Shown: piece after piece, positions 10,569 through 21,175 of the stretch
Layout: each line of letters opens with the position of its first letter
Position numbering within the stretch: position 1 is the first letter of the stretch
Source: Tenrec ecaudatus
Lineage: Eukaryota; Chordata; Mammalia; Afrosoricida; Tenrecidae
Direction of reading: 5' to 3'
Assembly: GCF_050624435.1 (NCBI RefSeq)
Contig: NW_027457644.1
Span: 178,501-242,500 of the forward strand
DNA: 64,000 nucleotides
Translations under genes and position numbers: made by a program
Notes under the pieces: model-generated
What the model saw: the letters and a program-made list of their open reading frames with translations, nothing else
What the model was told of the DNA's origin: nothing
Database searches by the model: none

Positions 10569-11640
10569 AGGTCTCTGGCGGCAGCACGCGGCCCCTTTAA
10601 GGGTGAGAAGGAGGGGCACACAGGTGGAAGTCCATGGCCCCTTTAGGCTTGGCCTACTTGGCAGCAGCTGGAGCCTATAGAGAACATGACAGGAGGCCAG
10701 CCAGCACTTCCTATAGAGGTCAAGGGCTCAGTAGCTGAGCGAGCCAAGCTCTGAAGGCTGTGAGCCAGCCTCGGAGCCGCACTGCCTCCATGGGCCATAA
10801 TGACCTAATGCGCAAGGCCTAGGACTTCAAAGACCAGGTGTGGCCTTTGCAGCCTTCCCGCCCCTTCCCAGACTCCTGCCCACCAGGGAGGGCCTTGCCA
10901 CCATGACCCCTGATGTGGGTCTGCAGCCCACCAGGCACCTGGCCAGCCACCAGGATCCTCGCCCTGCCCAGCTGATGCACCCAGGACCACACTCCAGACC
11001 CCCTGCACCCACCCTGGGCCTGCTCACCACCAAGACTCTGCCCTGGGCCCGCTGCCCACCCAGGAACCTGCATAAGGGCCCTTGCCAACCCTGGGTCCAG
11101 TCCAGGCCGGGCACACACCTGGGATCCCTGTTCCAGGTCCCTGCCCACCTGAGTCTGGGCCTGCCACAAAGACCCTGCCCGAGGCCCTCTGCCTACCCAG
11201 AAACACCCCCTGCCCAGCTAGCCCCTGGCTCATCTGGGCACTGCCCCAGGCCCCCTGCCTGCCCAAGATCTTGTGTTAGCCTGACTGTCCATGGAGGATG
11301 GAGAGGAAGAGGGACTCTGCCCAGGCCCCTGCACCCAATCCCACTTGGGAAGCCCTGGGTTGGTCCAGCCCCAAAGGCGGCTCACCTCCCCCAGGCCCAC
11401 ATACCCAGAACTCCATTGGGCCCACTGCTTACCTGAGGCCTCCCCATCAAGGGCTTGGGATATGTAACCCCAGCCTGGGATGGGCTCCTAGCTTGCTAGA
11501 GCCCCATGCCACTCTCCTTACGCCCCAACTATTTAAGATCCCTAGAAAGTGCCTGTGGGCGCCCTTGTTGCGTATCACTCTGGTTGTAAGGGGTTAGGCT
11601 GTAGCTCTTGAAACTTGTCTTCTCCATTCTGAACCTTTAG
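10569..11640. repeat. GC-rich degenerate minisatellite-like region
   Basis: A strongly C-rich plus strand with a decayed repeat. The block GGGCCTGC..CA.AAAGAC/ACTCTGCCC..GGCCC.CTGCC.ACCCAG recurs at 11016 and 11157 (141 bp apart), with weaker copies near 10889, 11237 and 11418. Long open frames occur on both strands, including 198 codons at 10840-11436 (+) that are rich in Pro, Leu and Ala. Base composition explains these, and no domain is recognisable. Confidence 0.5.
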
Positions 11641-11805
11641 GACATTGGTCCTTCCACAGGGCAGTTCTACAGAAGTGGCAGGGAACTCTATTCCCGAGTG
11701 GAGTTGGCCAGGTTTGAGTGGGGGGTGCCCTGGCAGGGACCCCAACTTGGGAGAACAGCCCATCTCCCCTTTCTCTTTCCCAGCTGCAAAAAAAGAAAAA
11801 AAGAA

Positions 11806-11960
11806 AGAGATCTCAAACAGCAGATTTACCCAATACAATACATCCCTTCAGTTCTTGACCGGGGCTCGCATGATCATTTATTGTGGACTCCAGAAAGAAG
11901 ATAGCCCTGATCACTTCAGCCTTTTCTCCATTTATCATGATCATGTTGTAGATGACAGGG
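11806..11960 (-). mobile_element. RTE/BovB reverse-transcriptase C-terminal fragment
   Basis: Antisense translation gives FFLESTINDHASPGQELKG followed by CIVLGKSAV. This matches the conserved RTE segment in which a 'lGSxI' stretch precedes 'R(I/L)ALGrSAM'. It is a fragment of an extinct copy. Confidence 0.7.
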
Positions 11961-12411
11961 TCATAATTACATATAAATATGTCCCTGGGACCCAGCTCCT
12001 GGGGAGTCCCAAACAACTTGATGTAAAGAAAATAAGAGAGAGAAAACAAGCACTCTGAGCTCTTGGTTGGAAGGACAGTCCTTTGTGAATAGAGAGCTGC
12101 AAGGATATTGGAGTTCCGGAAGGGGGGGTAACAGTTCCACACACAACTATTTAACAAATCATTTGCCGTTGGAACCCACTCAGGGACACCATGGAGGAAA
12201 GGCCTGGCAACCTGCTTAAAGCCTATAGTCTTGAATGTCCTATGCAATGCACACATGGGGGCACCATGAATCAGCATCAACTCTCTCATGCCTGTTTTGG
12301 TTTGGGGCGAGGAGCTATTAGAAGCAGTGGGGTATAATGTTGAATCCCAAAAAAGGAAGGATTTGGTCACCATTAAAGTGACTTCTGACCAAATTACTAA
12401 CAATCATAGGG
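11961..12411. other. Mostly unclassified sequence
   Basis: Holds part of a 196-codon antisense open frame (11813-12403) whose C-terminal end is the RTE fragment; the rest is unrecognised. A SINE-tail-like word (CATGAATCAGCATCAACTC) occurs at 12265-12285. Confidence 0.4.
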
Positions 12412-12535
12412 ACTTTTGTGGGAGAAAGATTAGGAGTTCTAATGCTGTAAATATTTCGTGTCAAAAACCCACAGACAGTTCTAACCTGTCCTATACAGTC
12501 GCTGACTTGCTGTCAACTGGATGGCACTAAGATAG
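12412..12535 (+). mobile_element. AfroSINE-type SINE, 5'-truncated
   Basis: Only the body and tail remain: GACTTTTGTGGGAGAAAGAT, CAGTTCTAACCTGTCCTATA and CAACTGGATGGCACTAAG. Confidence 0.7.
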
Positions 12536-12813
12536 CACCTATCTGATAAAAGGTTGTCATGCAACAGGACTTGTGCCAAGTCCACTATGGTTATGCCTAT
12601 GATCTTTGTGGGAGACAAAGCCCTGCTTATGTTTAATGTCTCTGTTGTCAGATCGCTCCATTGTCCAGACCTGGCTCTATGTCCTTCTAGCTCCATGACC
12701 TGGGACAAATCATTGAATCCCCTTTGCGCTGCTGTGTGTAGAAGGGAAGTGAAAAATAGTGGTTAGGCTTTGTGTTCGAGGTTGAGATTGAATGCATCAA
12801 TAGATAAAAAGAC

Positions 12814-13262
12814 CTTGTTGTTGTTGTTAGTCTCCAGTAAGTCAAATTTGACTCCTTTTGACCATAGGTGTGATAGGAAAAATCACTGCCAGATCCTATG
12901 CCATCTTCCTGCCCATTGGCAGGTTTGAGGTCATTGTTGCGGTTATGGTGCCAGTCCGTGTCATGAAGAGTTTCCCCAGATCCACATGATGTCCTCTTCT
13001 CGCAACTGGTCTTTCCTAATGACATGACCAAAATCAGCATGACAACATTTTGCCATTCTCTCTTCTAAGAACATCCTGTGAAGAGTGTCCTGGCTCAATT
13101 TCCTCCAGGACTGATTTGCTCGTTCTCGTGGCCACACACAGTATACTCCACACACGGTCTTTGCCATCACTGCCATTCAAATGCCTCAATCCTTCTGAGA
13201 ATCCTGATCCTCACTGTTGTCCCCATTAGAAACTCCATTTCTCGCAGCTTGCTTCAGATCTG
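12814..13262 (-). mobile_element. RTE/BovB LINE 3' portion, antisense
   Basis: Begins with the reversed tail (TTGTTGTTGTTGTTAGTC). The reversed ORF C-terminal words follow in order ('caactggtctttcctaatg', 'ctcctccaggactgatttg', 'aaatgcctcaatccttctg'). Confidence 0.85.
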
Positions 13263-13589
13263 CTGAAGTGGAATCTGAGTTTCTGTTAGGCCCCAAGGGC
13301 ATTGTATTTGTGTGCCTGCTAGAAGCACGGCTGGGGAACAATGTCTGACCCATAGTAAGTGCTGTATAATTATTGGTTGTGATCAGTGTCATTATTTATT
13401 ACTCCATCTAATCTTTCCAGCACACTCACAGGTCAGGAAACCAAGATTCTGAGCCTGTCAGTGCCTTTGCTGAGGCTACCCCTCAGGAGAGGGCAGGGGC
13501 TCCATGCAAATGGAATATAGGATCAGGCCAACATTTGGATCACTCTGAATGGAGACACAGTCAATGCTCATTAACCAGTCACTCCCCAT
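13263..13589. other. Unique sequence
   Basis: No gene seen. Words near 13385-13440 (TTATTTATTACTCCATC) may be an L2 remnant. Confidence 0.35.
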
Positions 13590-13955
13590 TGCTTTCGTCA
13601 CCCAATCCTTATCAACCGTGACTCTGCTTGCTGTCTATGGATTTCCCTATGGATTCTGCATATTTTATATCAGTTTCATTATGGTCTGACTTGTTTCACT
13701 CAGCAGAAGGTGTTCAAGGTCCCTGCATGGTGTAGCATGTTCCAAAACATCATTCCTTTTTAAAGGCTGAATAATATTCCATTGTATGACATAGACATTG
13801 TTTGGTTTATCCATTCTTCGGGCCCCGGGCACTTTAGTAATAGTCACCTCTCAGCTATTGTGGGTAGTGCTGCAGTGAACTTGTATACCACTATCTCTTT
13901 GAGTCTCTGTTTGTTATTCTTTGAGGTATTTGCTTAGATGTAGAATTGTGAGGTG
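13590..13955 (-). mobile_element. Ancient L1M-type LINE fragment, antisense
   Basis: The plus strand shows the reverse of the old L1M 3' region: TCACTCAGCAGAAGGTGTTC, GGCTGAATAATATTCCATTG, GTTTATCCATTC, GCTATTGTGGGTAGTGCTGC. This arrangement is shared across placental mammals and predates the tenrec lineage. Confidence 0.85.
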
Positions 13956-13959
13956 GTCA

Positions 13960-14572
13960 AGGATTTCCTCTTCCTTGGATCCATGATCAACGCTCATGCA
14001 AGCAGCAGTCAAGAGCTTAATAAATGCATTGCATTGTATTGGCTAAATATTCGCAAGACCTCTTTAGAGTATTGAAAAGCAGGGATGTTATTTTGAGAAC
14101 TAAGGTGCATCTGACACAAGCCATAGTATGTTCAAACACTTCCTATGCATGTAAAATTTGGAGATGAAATAAGGCAGGCCAAAGAAGAATCGATGCATTT
14201 GAATTACGGTGCTAGGAAAAAAGAACCATAGAAAGTACTATGGACTACCAGAAGCACCAATAAAAACTTGTCTTGGAAGAAGCACAGGCCAAATGCTCCT
14301 TAGAAGTAAGGATGGCCAGATTTTGTCACCCTTTGGACATGTACTTTCAACATGTTGTCAGGAGAGACCAGGCCCATCATGCTTGGTAAAGTGGAAGGGC
14401 AATGGAAAAGAGGAAGTCTCTCATGAGCTGGATGGACATGGGTGCTGCAGTAATGGTCTCAAACATAAGAACAATTGTGATGATGGTACCAGGTGGCATT
14501 GTGTTCTGTTTGACATAGGGTTGTTATGAGTGGGAACCAACAGGACCGACCCTAACAACAATAGTAAATCTA
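13960..14572 (+). mobile_element. RTE/BovB LINE, 3' 600 bp
   Basis: Starts in the RT C-terminal region (CTTGGATCCATGATCAACGC encoding an 'LGSMINAHASSSQEL'-like peptide). It continues through the post-RT region and the 3' UTR (GTCAGGAGAGACCAGGCCC, CATGCTTGGTAAAGTGGAAG) and ends CGACCCTAACAACAATAG. Stops and frameshifts are frequent. Confidence 0.9.
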
Positions 14573-15740
14573 TGACTTGTTAAGAAGAAACAAGCATTGT
14601 TCATTTCCTCTATGAGCCAGGCACTGAGAAGACCCTGAAGGTCCAGATAGAAACAGCACTTGGCCCCTACCCATGATGGGTACCCAGTCTAGGGGTGAGG
14701 CAGCAGATCTCCACTTTTGGATGAGACTTATGCAGCCCCCTTGGGGTTCTAGTGTGTGCTGGAGAGACTCAAGTTAACTTTGCCTTTCTCTGTACCCGCC
14801 TTTAGGGAAGTGGAAGAACTTTGGAATAAAGCATCCCCCGAGATTTCTGTTGCACAATTAGACAAAAGGAAACCAATGGTGGCTAAAGAGAGCGAACAGA
14901 GAATCCGGAGCTGTGTCCGGGTCCTTGGCCATGCAGCTATCAATCAGCAAAGTTGAGTTCAGGAATCAGGAAGCGAAGATCCTCAATATCTGGATCCAGT
15001 AGGTATAGAAGGCGTAGCTTCAAAGATAAAGAAGGATAAACACTCTTTCGCTTTCAGGAGAAACTCACCCAGGGTTAACTCATTCAGGTGGGACTGCACT
15101 AAAGCCGTAGAACTGGGAGGGTCCATAGGAGCGTGTTTACTGCCAGAATGGTGGCTTCCCATTCAAGAGCTTCTCTCATATTCCAGCTCATGAATGGTCC
15201 TCCATGTGCCTTGGTCTTTTGCTGTGACTTCTGTGGCATCACTTGAACTCTCCATCCCCTCCAGCCAGGAGCAGTGGCAGGAAAAATCTATTAGGGAGTA
15301 GTGAGAGAGTGAGCTAGGAGATATTCCGTACACAGATTGCAGTCTCCTTCAGCAAAGGCCCTGTGGGGTGGGGACTTAACTTTTCTGATTCTCTCCTGTT
15401 AGAAGTCAACACGGAGCTAAAGAAGCATGAATGGAAGAAAGCAGGATGATGAGCTGACAGCTTTTCCATAAGGAAATAATAGCCAGAAGGGCTCCAAGTT
15501 GGGATGAGGGGATGGTGGGGAGGGGAACACACGTGCTGCTACCAAGAGGAGAGTGAGGAGCAAGAGACCAGTAGAGGCTAGTCTCAAAGCCATCTCCAAT
15601 AACATTTCCCCAACAGGCTGTTTTCCTCTCTCCACTCTAAACACGGCAGCCTTCACCTCCACCAAGCACCGAAACCCCCAATGCAGCCTTTATCTGCCCA
15701 TTCCTCCCACCAATTGGTCCAGGTTACTATGGGAACTATG
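14573..15740. other. Unique sequence
   Basis: About 1.2 kb without a recognised repeat. No open frame has a recognisable domain or splice-site context. Confidence 0.45.
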
Positions 15741-16031
15741 GGAGTTGAGAACTGCTGCTCTAAAGTTAAAGGACTTTCTCTTAAGTCCTACTTCACCATA
15801 TTGTTAGAAGCACAAGTCCTGTAGTTATTTTTGTTGAGTGCTGTCAAGTGGGTTTCTGGTCACAGCAACTCTATGCACAATATAATGATATGCTGCTCAG
15901 TCCAATGCCATACTCAGAGTTGTTCATTTGCCTATGCTCATTGTTGCAGCCACTGGGCTAATCAATCTTGTAGGGGCTGCCTCTCCTTTGCTGCCCTTCT
16001 ACTCTACCAAGAATTCTGTCTTCCTCTAGGG

Positions 16032-16224
16032 AAGTGGTTCTCAACCTTCCTAATGCCACGACTCTTTCATACCATTCCTCATGTAGGGGTGACTGCCAAA
16101 TCATGAAATTATTTTCATTGCTACATCATAACTCTAATTTTTCCACTTTAATGAACGGTCCACTGCTGTGAAAGGGTCATTCATCCCCCAAAAGGGGTCA
16201 AGACCCTCAGTCTGAGGCCCGCTG
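16032..16224 (-). mobile_element. SPIN-like hAT MITE in inverted array, copy A
   Basis: On the plus strand AGTGGTTCTCAACCTTCC opens and CCTCAGTCTGAGGCCCGCTG closes the element. The inner word CATAACTCTAATTTTTCC corresponds to the antisense of ATTACAGTTATG. Confidence 0.8.
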
Positions 16225-16503
16225 CGCTAAACTAAAAGGAGATTCTCTTAAGGTCTACTTAGGTACATTGTTAGAAAAACAAGTCCTGTTTTTTCTCTTG
16301 TGGGTTTTGACTCATAGCAACTCTATGTCAATATAATAAAACACTGTCCCGTCTTGTGCCATCCTTGCACGTCTTGTGCCATCCTTGCAGTGTTTCTTTG
16401 GCTTGTGTTTACTGTTGCAGCCACTGTGCTATCCCATCTATATTGGGGCTGAGTCTATTTTGTTGCCCGTCAACTGTATCAAGAATTGAGTCTCCCTCTT
16501 GGA

Positions 16504-16692
16504 CAGTGGTTTTCAACATTCTTACTCACGACCCTTTCATCCAGTTCCTCATGTAGTCGTGACCAACCAACCATAAAATTATTTTTATTGCTACATCATA
16601 GCTGTAATTTTGCTACTGCTATAATTCAGGCCACCCCATGAAAGGGCTGTTGACCCCCTAAGTAGACACGACCCACAGGTCGAGAGCCGCTG
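16504..16692 (-). mobile_element. SPIN-like hAT MITE in inverted array, copy B
   Basis: Opens CAGTGGTTTTCAACATTC and closes GGTCGAGAGCCGCTG. The inner TAGCTGTAATTTTGCTACTG is near consensus. Confidence 0.8.
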
Positions 16693-16828
16693 CTCTAAAC
16701 GAAGGGGAGATTCTCTTAAGGTCTTCTTCAGCATATTGTTAGAAGCACAAGTCCTGTTGTTATTGTTGTTGGATGCAGTCGAGTGGGTTTGGCTCATAGC
16801 CACTCTCTGCACAATATAATGAAACTCT

Positions 16829-17858
16829 GGGGGTCTTAAAGGCTTGAAGGCAAACAGGCTGAAATGTAGCTCGGAAGCAACAAAGCCCACAGAGAAGAAG
16901 CACACAAGCCTAAGTGAGCACGAGGTGTTGAAGGGACCAGGTAGCAGACACCAAAGAACAAAAACCATCATTGTTTGATCACCTTTACCACATTAATGTT
17001 GAAGATGAATGTGTGCATAAGTAAGTGTGGTGAAGAAGACGATGGTGCCGGCTATCAAGCGATATATCGTCCCGGGCCTTAGAGGCTTGAAAGTAAACAA
17101 GCTGGCCCAGAAGCAACAAAGCCCACATGGAAGCATCACACCAACATGTGTGATCATGAATGGCTGAGGGGACCAGTTTTAAAGCAACAAAGGCGGGTGG
17201 GGGGATTATATCATCATGAATGAGGGGAGTGCATGACGGGGGACCAATGCCCACCTGTAGACAACTGGACATCCCTTGCGGAGGGGTAGTGGGAAGTTGA
17301 GTCACTCAGGGTTCAGTGTAGCAATAATGAAACTCACAACCTTCCTCTAGTTATTAAACGCTTCCTTCCCCCACCTCGCATGATCCCAATTCTACCTTGC
17401 AAACCTGGTTAGACCAGAAGATACACAGCGGTACAGACGGGAACTGGAAACACAGGGAATCCAGGAGAGATGAACCCCCCAGGACCAGCGGTGAGAGTGG
17501 CGATACTGGGAGGGAAGTGGGTGTAGAAATGGGAAACCGATCACAAGGATCTACATATAACTTCCCCCCTGGGAGATGGGCAACAGAAAATTGGGTGAAG
17601 GGAGACGCCGCGCAGTGTAAGATAAGAGAAAATAATAATGTATAAATTATTAAGGGTTCATGAGGGAAGAGGAGCAGGGTGAGAGGGGGAGAGGGGAAAG
17701 GGGAAATGAGCTGATTCCAGGAACCCAAGCGGAAAGCAAAATTTCAGAATGATGAAGGCAACGAATGTATAAGTGTGCTTTACACAATTGGTGTATGTAT
17801 GGATTGTGATGAGTTGTATGAGCCCCAATAAAATGATTTTAAAAAAGAAAAGGAAAGA
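16829..17858 (+). mobile_element. L1 LINE 3' UTR (afrotherian type), 5'-truncated
   Basis: Non-coding 3' region of a lineage-specific L1: GGGTCTTAAAGGCTTGAAGG, GCAACAAAGCCCAC, GGAACTGGAAACACAGGGAA, TGAGGGCAACGAATGTA-type words. It ends at GAGCCCCAATAAAATG plus an A-rich tail. The 'gggtcttaaaggcttg' block occurs twice, about 243 bp apart, as in the copy at 41 kb. The element interrupts the composite array on its left. Confidence 0.85.
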
Positions 17859-17869
17859 AATGTCTATAA

Positions 17870-17962
17870 ATGAATGAAGGCAACATATGTACAAAATGCC
17901 TGATGCAATCACTATGGATTGCAACAAAAGTTGTAAGAGTCTCCAAGAAATGATTTTTAATA
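17870..17962 (+). mobile_element. Second L1 3' terminal segment (duplicated tail)
   Basis: Directly after the A-rich tail of the preceding L1, the last ~90 bases of the L1 3' UTR appear again (AATGAAGGCAACATATGTAC, ACTATGGATTGCAAC) and end in AATAAAAATG. The same tail-on-tail arrangement occurs at 42556-42675. Confidence 0.7.
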
Positions 17963-18474
17963 AAAATGTATATATAATAAATATTTTCCTAACTTATATA
18001 AATGATTAATAAGAATAAAATTAAGCAGCCTGTGGTTTTTATAGGAAAAAACGATAAAAGAACAAATGAGAGAATCAGCAGGAAGAAATGGATAGGAAAA
18101 TATTATAAGGAAAGTTTTCTCTTATATGGAATGTACATTCTCTTACATGACAACAATCAGAATATGCCGTAAGAACCTCAGACCAAATACTAGAATAAAA
18201 TAGAGAAAAAAATTCCCAACCCTTCAATAAAATGCTATATGCTTTCTATGATTTTCACAAAAGTTCAAATTCTTTAACAAAATATTTTGTTCATTCAAAT
18301 TTTTAATTATGCATAAATTTATGTCTACTTGCATTACATCTCATTAAAGGCATAAGAATTGCTTTTGCTCTATCTAAAACTTAATAGAAGATAGTGAAGG
18401 TGAAAAAATAGCTTTCGTGAATGTTGCGTTGAAATACAAATGGCATTGTCCTAAGAAATTTAAATGATTTAATT
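17963..18474. other. AT-rich unique sequence
   Basis: Low GC, no recognised gene or repeat. It contains simple A/T-rich stretches only. Confidence 0.45.
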
Positions 18475-18757
18475 TTTTTAAAATCATTTTATTAGGGGCA
18501 CATACAACTCTTATCACAATCCATACATACATCAGTTGTGTGAAGCACATCCGTACATTCATTGCCCTCATCATTCTCAAAACATTTGCTCTCCATTTAA
18601 GGCCCTGGCATCATGTCCTCATTTTTCTCCGCCCTCCCTGTTCCCCCCTCACTCATGAACCCTTGATAATTTGTCAGATCTTACATATTTTGTCTCCCTT
18701 CACGAACTTTTCTGTTGTCCATCCCCCAGGGAGGAAGTTATATGTAGATCCTTGTAA
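18475..18757 (-). mobile_element. L1 3' end, antisense
   Basis: Opens with the reversed tail TTTTTTTAAAATCATTTTAT. It then reads AACTCTTATCACAATCCATA and AAAACATTTGCTCTCC and breaks off in GTTATATGTAGATCCTTGTA, right beside the spectrin-like remnant. Confidence 0.85.
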
Positions 18758-19754
18758 CTGAGGTCTCAGAGCAGCTGGGTGTGATGCAGGGGAGGCTCTG
18801 GAAGCAGCTGCAGACACTGCGGGAGTTGGCAGCCCAACAGTGAGGGTCACTGCATCCGTGGGTACCAGAAAACTGGCTGGGGTTGCTTATTCCCCTAGAT
18901 GCTACCCCTGCCTTGAAGAGAACCGTGACAGAGGCCTGTAGACACGTGTCAGGAAAAGATGAGTCCTTCACTGTTTCCTCTTCCCACAAACCTTTGAGGA
19001 GAGCCTGCAGGGGCTCGGCTCCCTGGCTCCAGTCACCTGCCCTTCCCCACAGCCACACCCTCGCCAGCCCCAACTCCCCCTGGCCTGGGTTTGCTTCTTG
19101 AATCCAGAGAAGCAGCCCTGGCAAAGACCATGAAGAACCTTGTCCTTCAGGCAGCCCCTTTGATTGGGTCCCTTGTCCTGCAGAGTGTGGACACATGCAC
19201 ACTAACTGTTGGGGGACTCAGGCTATCACCACAGGGGCCAGGATCTGAAGAGGATGCTGGCACGGCAGGGCTTCCTGAGGGAAGCCGAGGACTTGCAGAG
19301 CTGGCTGAGCAGCCAGCAGCAGGTTGCCAGAGGAGAGAGGACTATGAGCACACCCTAGTGAGGAAGGGGCTAGGGCCAAAGAAGGTGCCCTGGAGCCGAA
19401 TGAAGACGGGTGGTGGAGGGGGGGCTGCATGCACAAGGGGCTGATGGGGAACATCAGTCTGGACTGAGGACAGCTGTGGCTTCCTATTCCCCTCTCTGCG
19501 TAGAGGGGCAAGTTCTGTGGCTGTCCAGTCCTGCCCTGCCCAGTCACTCACTGAGGTGTCTCACAGCCCACCAGCCAGGGCCCCCTGTGACCCCTCTCCT
19601 CTCTTCTCAGCTCCTGTTAACCAAGTTTGCAATGTTTCTGCACCAAGTGAAGATGGGTGGCCACCAGGGGGCAGCCTGCCCCACTAGCGGAGAGCCTGCT
19701 GGAGTGGCGGCCCAGCACTGCCCCCAGGGCCCAGCAGTGGTGACAGGACCTACA
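18758..19754 (+). pseudogene. Spectrin-repeat protein remnant, three decayed exons (possibly SPTBN5)
   Basis: Exon A (to 18839) encodes LWKQLQTLRELAAQ and ends in phase 2 before a GTGAGG donor. Exon B (19235-19357) follows a CACCACAG acceptor in matching phase and encodes GFLREAEDLQSWLSSQ, then DYEHTL in a shifted frame before GTGAGG. Exon C (19611-19754) follows a pyrimidine tract and TTCTCAG, encodes TKFAMFLHQVKMGGHQGAAC, then AESLLEWRPSTAPRAQQW in another frame with an in-frame TGA (19741), and ends at GTGAGT. Helix heptads, the Trp positions and the L.EAEDL..WL pattern are those of beta-spectrin repeats. Splice phases agree, yet two frameshifts and a stop disable it, and an antisense L1 abuts exon A. 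SPTBN5 is my guess because other spectrins diverge little; sequencing error or a partial gene are alternatives. Confidence 0.62.
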
Positions 19755-20013
19755 GTGAGTACCAGCAGCCTGGAGCAGGGGTGAGTTTGGGGGAGGTTCT
19801 GGGCATGGGGTGGAGGGGCTTTCAGGGAGACCCTTGCTGTGCTGCGGCTCTGCCAAACCCCTGAGAGGTGAACTGGCTTTCTGTGTGCCCACATTGGGGG
19901 CCCAGGCCACGTGTTCCATGGAGCAACTTGTGCAGCCTGTAGCTTGGGACCCCTTACTTAAGCTGAGAGGCCATGTCGGACGACCTTCAGCAAAGCTCAG
20001 CCTAAGAAGAAAA
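19755..20013. other. GC-rich sequence downstream of the spectrin-like exons
   Basis: No further spectrin exon could be read in any frame. Probably former intron or degraded exon. Confidence 0.4.
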
Positions 20014-20212
20014 AGAGCCTTTGTGGCCTAGTGGCTACAAGTTGGGCTGCTAATTGCTATATCAGCAGTTTGAAACTACCAGCTGCTTTGTGGGAGAAAG
20101 GTAAGGCATTCTGCTCCCATGAAGACTTCGAGTCTCAGACACTCAAAGAGCAGTTGCACGCTGCCCTATAAGTTGGCTGTGAGTCAGCATGGATTCGATG
20201 CCAGTGAGTTTT
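20014..20212 (+). mobile_element. AfroSINE-type SINE
   Basis: Head GAGCCTTTGTGGCCTAGTGG with CAGCAGTTTGAAACTACCAG, body GCTGCCCTATAAGTTGGCTG and tail GATTCGATGCCAGTGAG. Confidence 0.88.
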
Positions 20213-20213
20213 C

Positions 20214-21175
20214 TAAGAGTAAGAAGTATCTAGGGGTTTAAACAGTTAATGAGCTCTGCTATTAAGGGAAAAGTTGTATTCCCAACCCACTTAGAGGAGC
20301 TGTGAAAGAGAAGCCTGGCAATCTTCTTCAGAATCCTCGGCCATTGAAAAGTTTATAGAATGTATTGACCTTGGTTGTTAAATAGATCCAGGTATATGGT
20401 GGAGCATATAGGGACCAATGTCATAAAATGGGGTGGGGGTGGAAAAAATCTCTGAGACAGATGCAAAAACTGTGAGGGAATGAGTTGTTGAGCCTGGGGG
20501 ATCAGGACCATCGTCTCTGGGATTTTCAAAGTTCCTGAGCAATCAGGAAAGGGTCAACAGTTGGTCTCTCTCCAGCCAGAGGACAGCAGAAGAGGAGAAC
20601 TGATTGGGCACAATGAATCAATGACTAGTGACTCAAGCAATGATCACCCTCCACCACTGGAGACCAGAAGAACTAGATGGTGCCTAGCTCCCACTATCGA
20701 CTGCTATGAAAGAGATCACATTAGAGGGGCTTGATTAGAGTAGAAGGGAAATGTGGGGCAAAACTCAAAATCATGATAAAACACCAAGCTTACTGTTTGG
20801 ATAAAGGCTGGTGAAATTGCAAGACTATGGTGCTTAGTTACCCTGCAGGTCTGGAACTGAACTCATCATGGCTCGATGTTCAACCAAACAATAGACAGTT
20901 CTACAATGGGAACAATGACATTAGAGACATACAAATACCGTAGAATAATAGATCACATGAGATCAAAAGACAGCATTCCCCCAAGAACGAAGTTCAAAAA
21001 AGTTGAGAATGAAGGAAGCTTGGAGACAAGAAACAAGAAGATGTGGGGGAAGTGATGGTACATTGTGGGAATTGCTGTCAATGACATGAAACAAAATGTG
21101 TATGCATTGCTCAATGGACAGCTGAGCTGCTCTTTAACCTTCACCCAAATCACAATAAAAATGTTTTTAATCAAA
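20214..21175 (+). mobile_element. Older afrotherian L1 3' region (probable)
   Basis: Words typical of an older L1 3' UTR appear in order: GATCAGGACCATCGTCTC, AGACCAGAAGAACTAGATGG, ATCATGATAAAACACCAAGC, GGAATTGCTGTCAATGACAT, TTCACCCAAATCACAATAAA. It ends in an AATAAA signal with a short A-rich tail at 21160-21175. The left boundary is uncertain. Confidence 0.65.

Larger units (their letters stand above)
15741..16826 (-). repeat. Second SPIN-hAT/RTE composite array, inverted
   Basis: The ~460-bp composite unit of 1-4544 recurs here in reverse orientation. There is a truncated SPIN end (15741-15757), an RTE part, SPIN copies at 16032-16224 and 16504-16692 (472 apart), an RTE part between them, and a third RTE piece cut at about 16826 by an L1 element. 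The ~65-base linker (CTCTTAAGGTCTACTT, TTGTTAGAA..AAGTCCTGT) is also conserved, showing common ancestry with the first array. Confidence 0.88.

Noticed and set aside
10840..11436. 198-codon plus-strand Pro-rich frame as a possible gene
   Set aside because: Low-complexity GC-rich repeat with open frames on both strands; composition alone explains its length.
11813..12403. 196-codon antisense open frame
   Set aside because: Its C-terminal end is a recognisable RTE reverse-transcriptase fragment; the rest shows no known domain and no promoter or splice context.
19755..20013. A fourth spectrin exon
   Set aside because: An acceptor-like CTTTCAG is present near 19826, but the following frames do not give spectrin-like helices and hit a stop.
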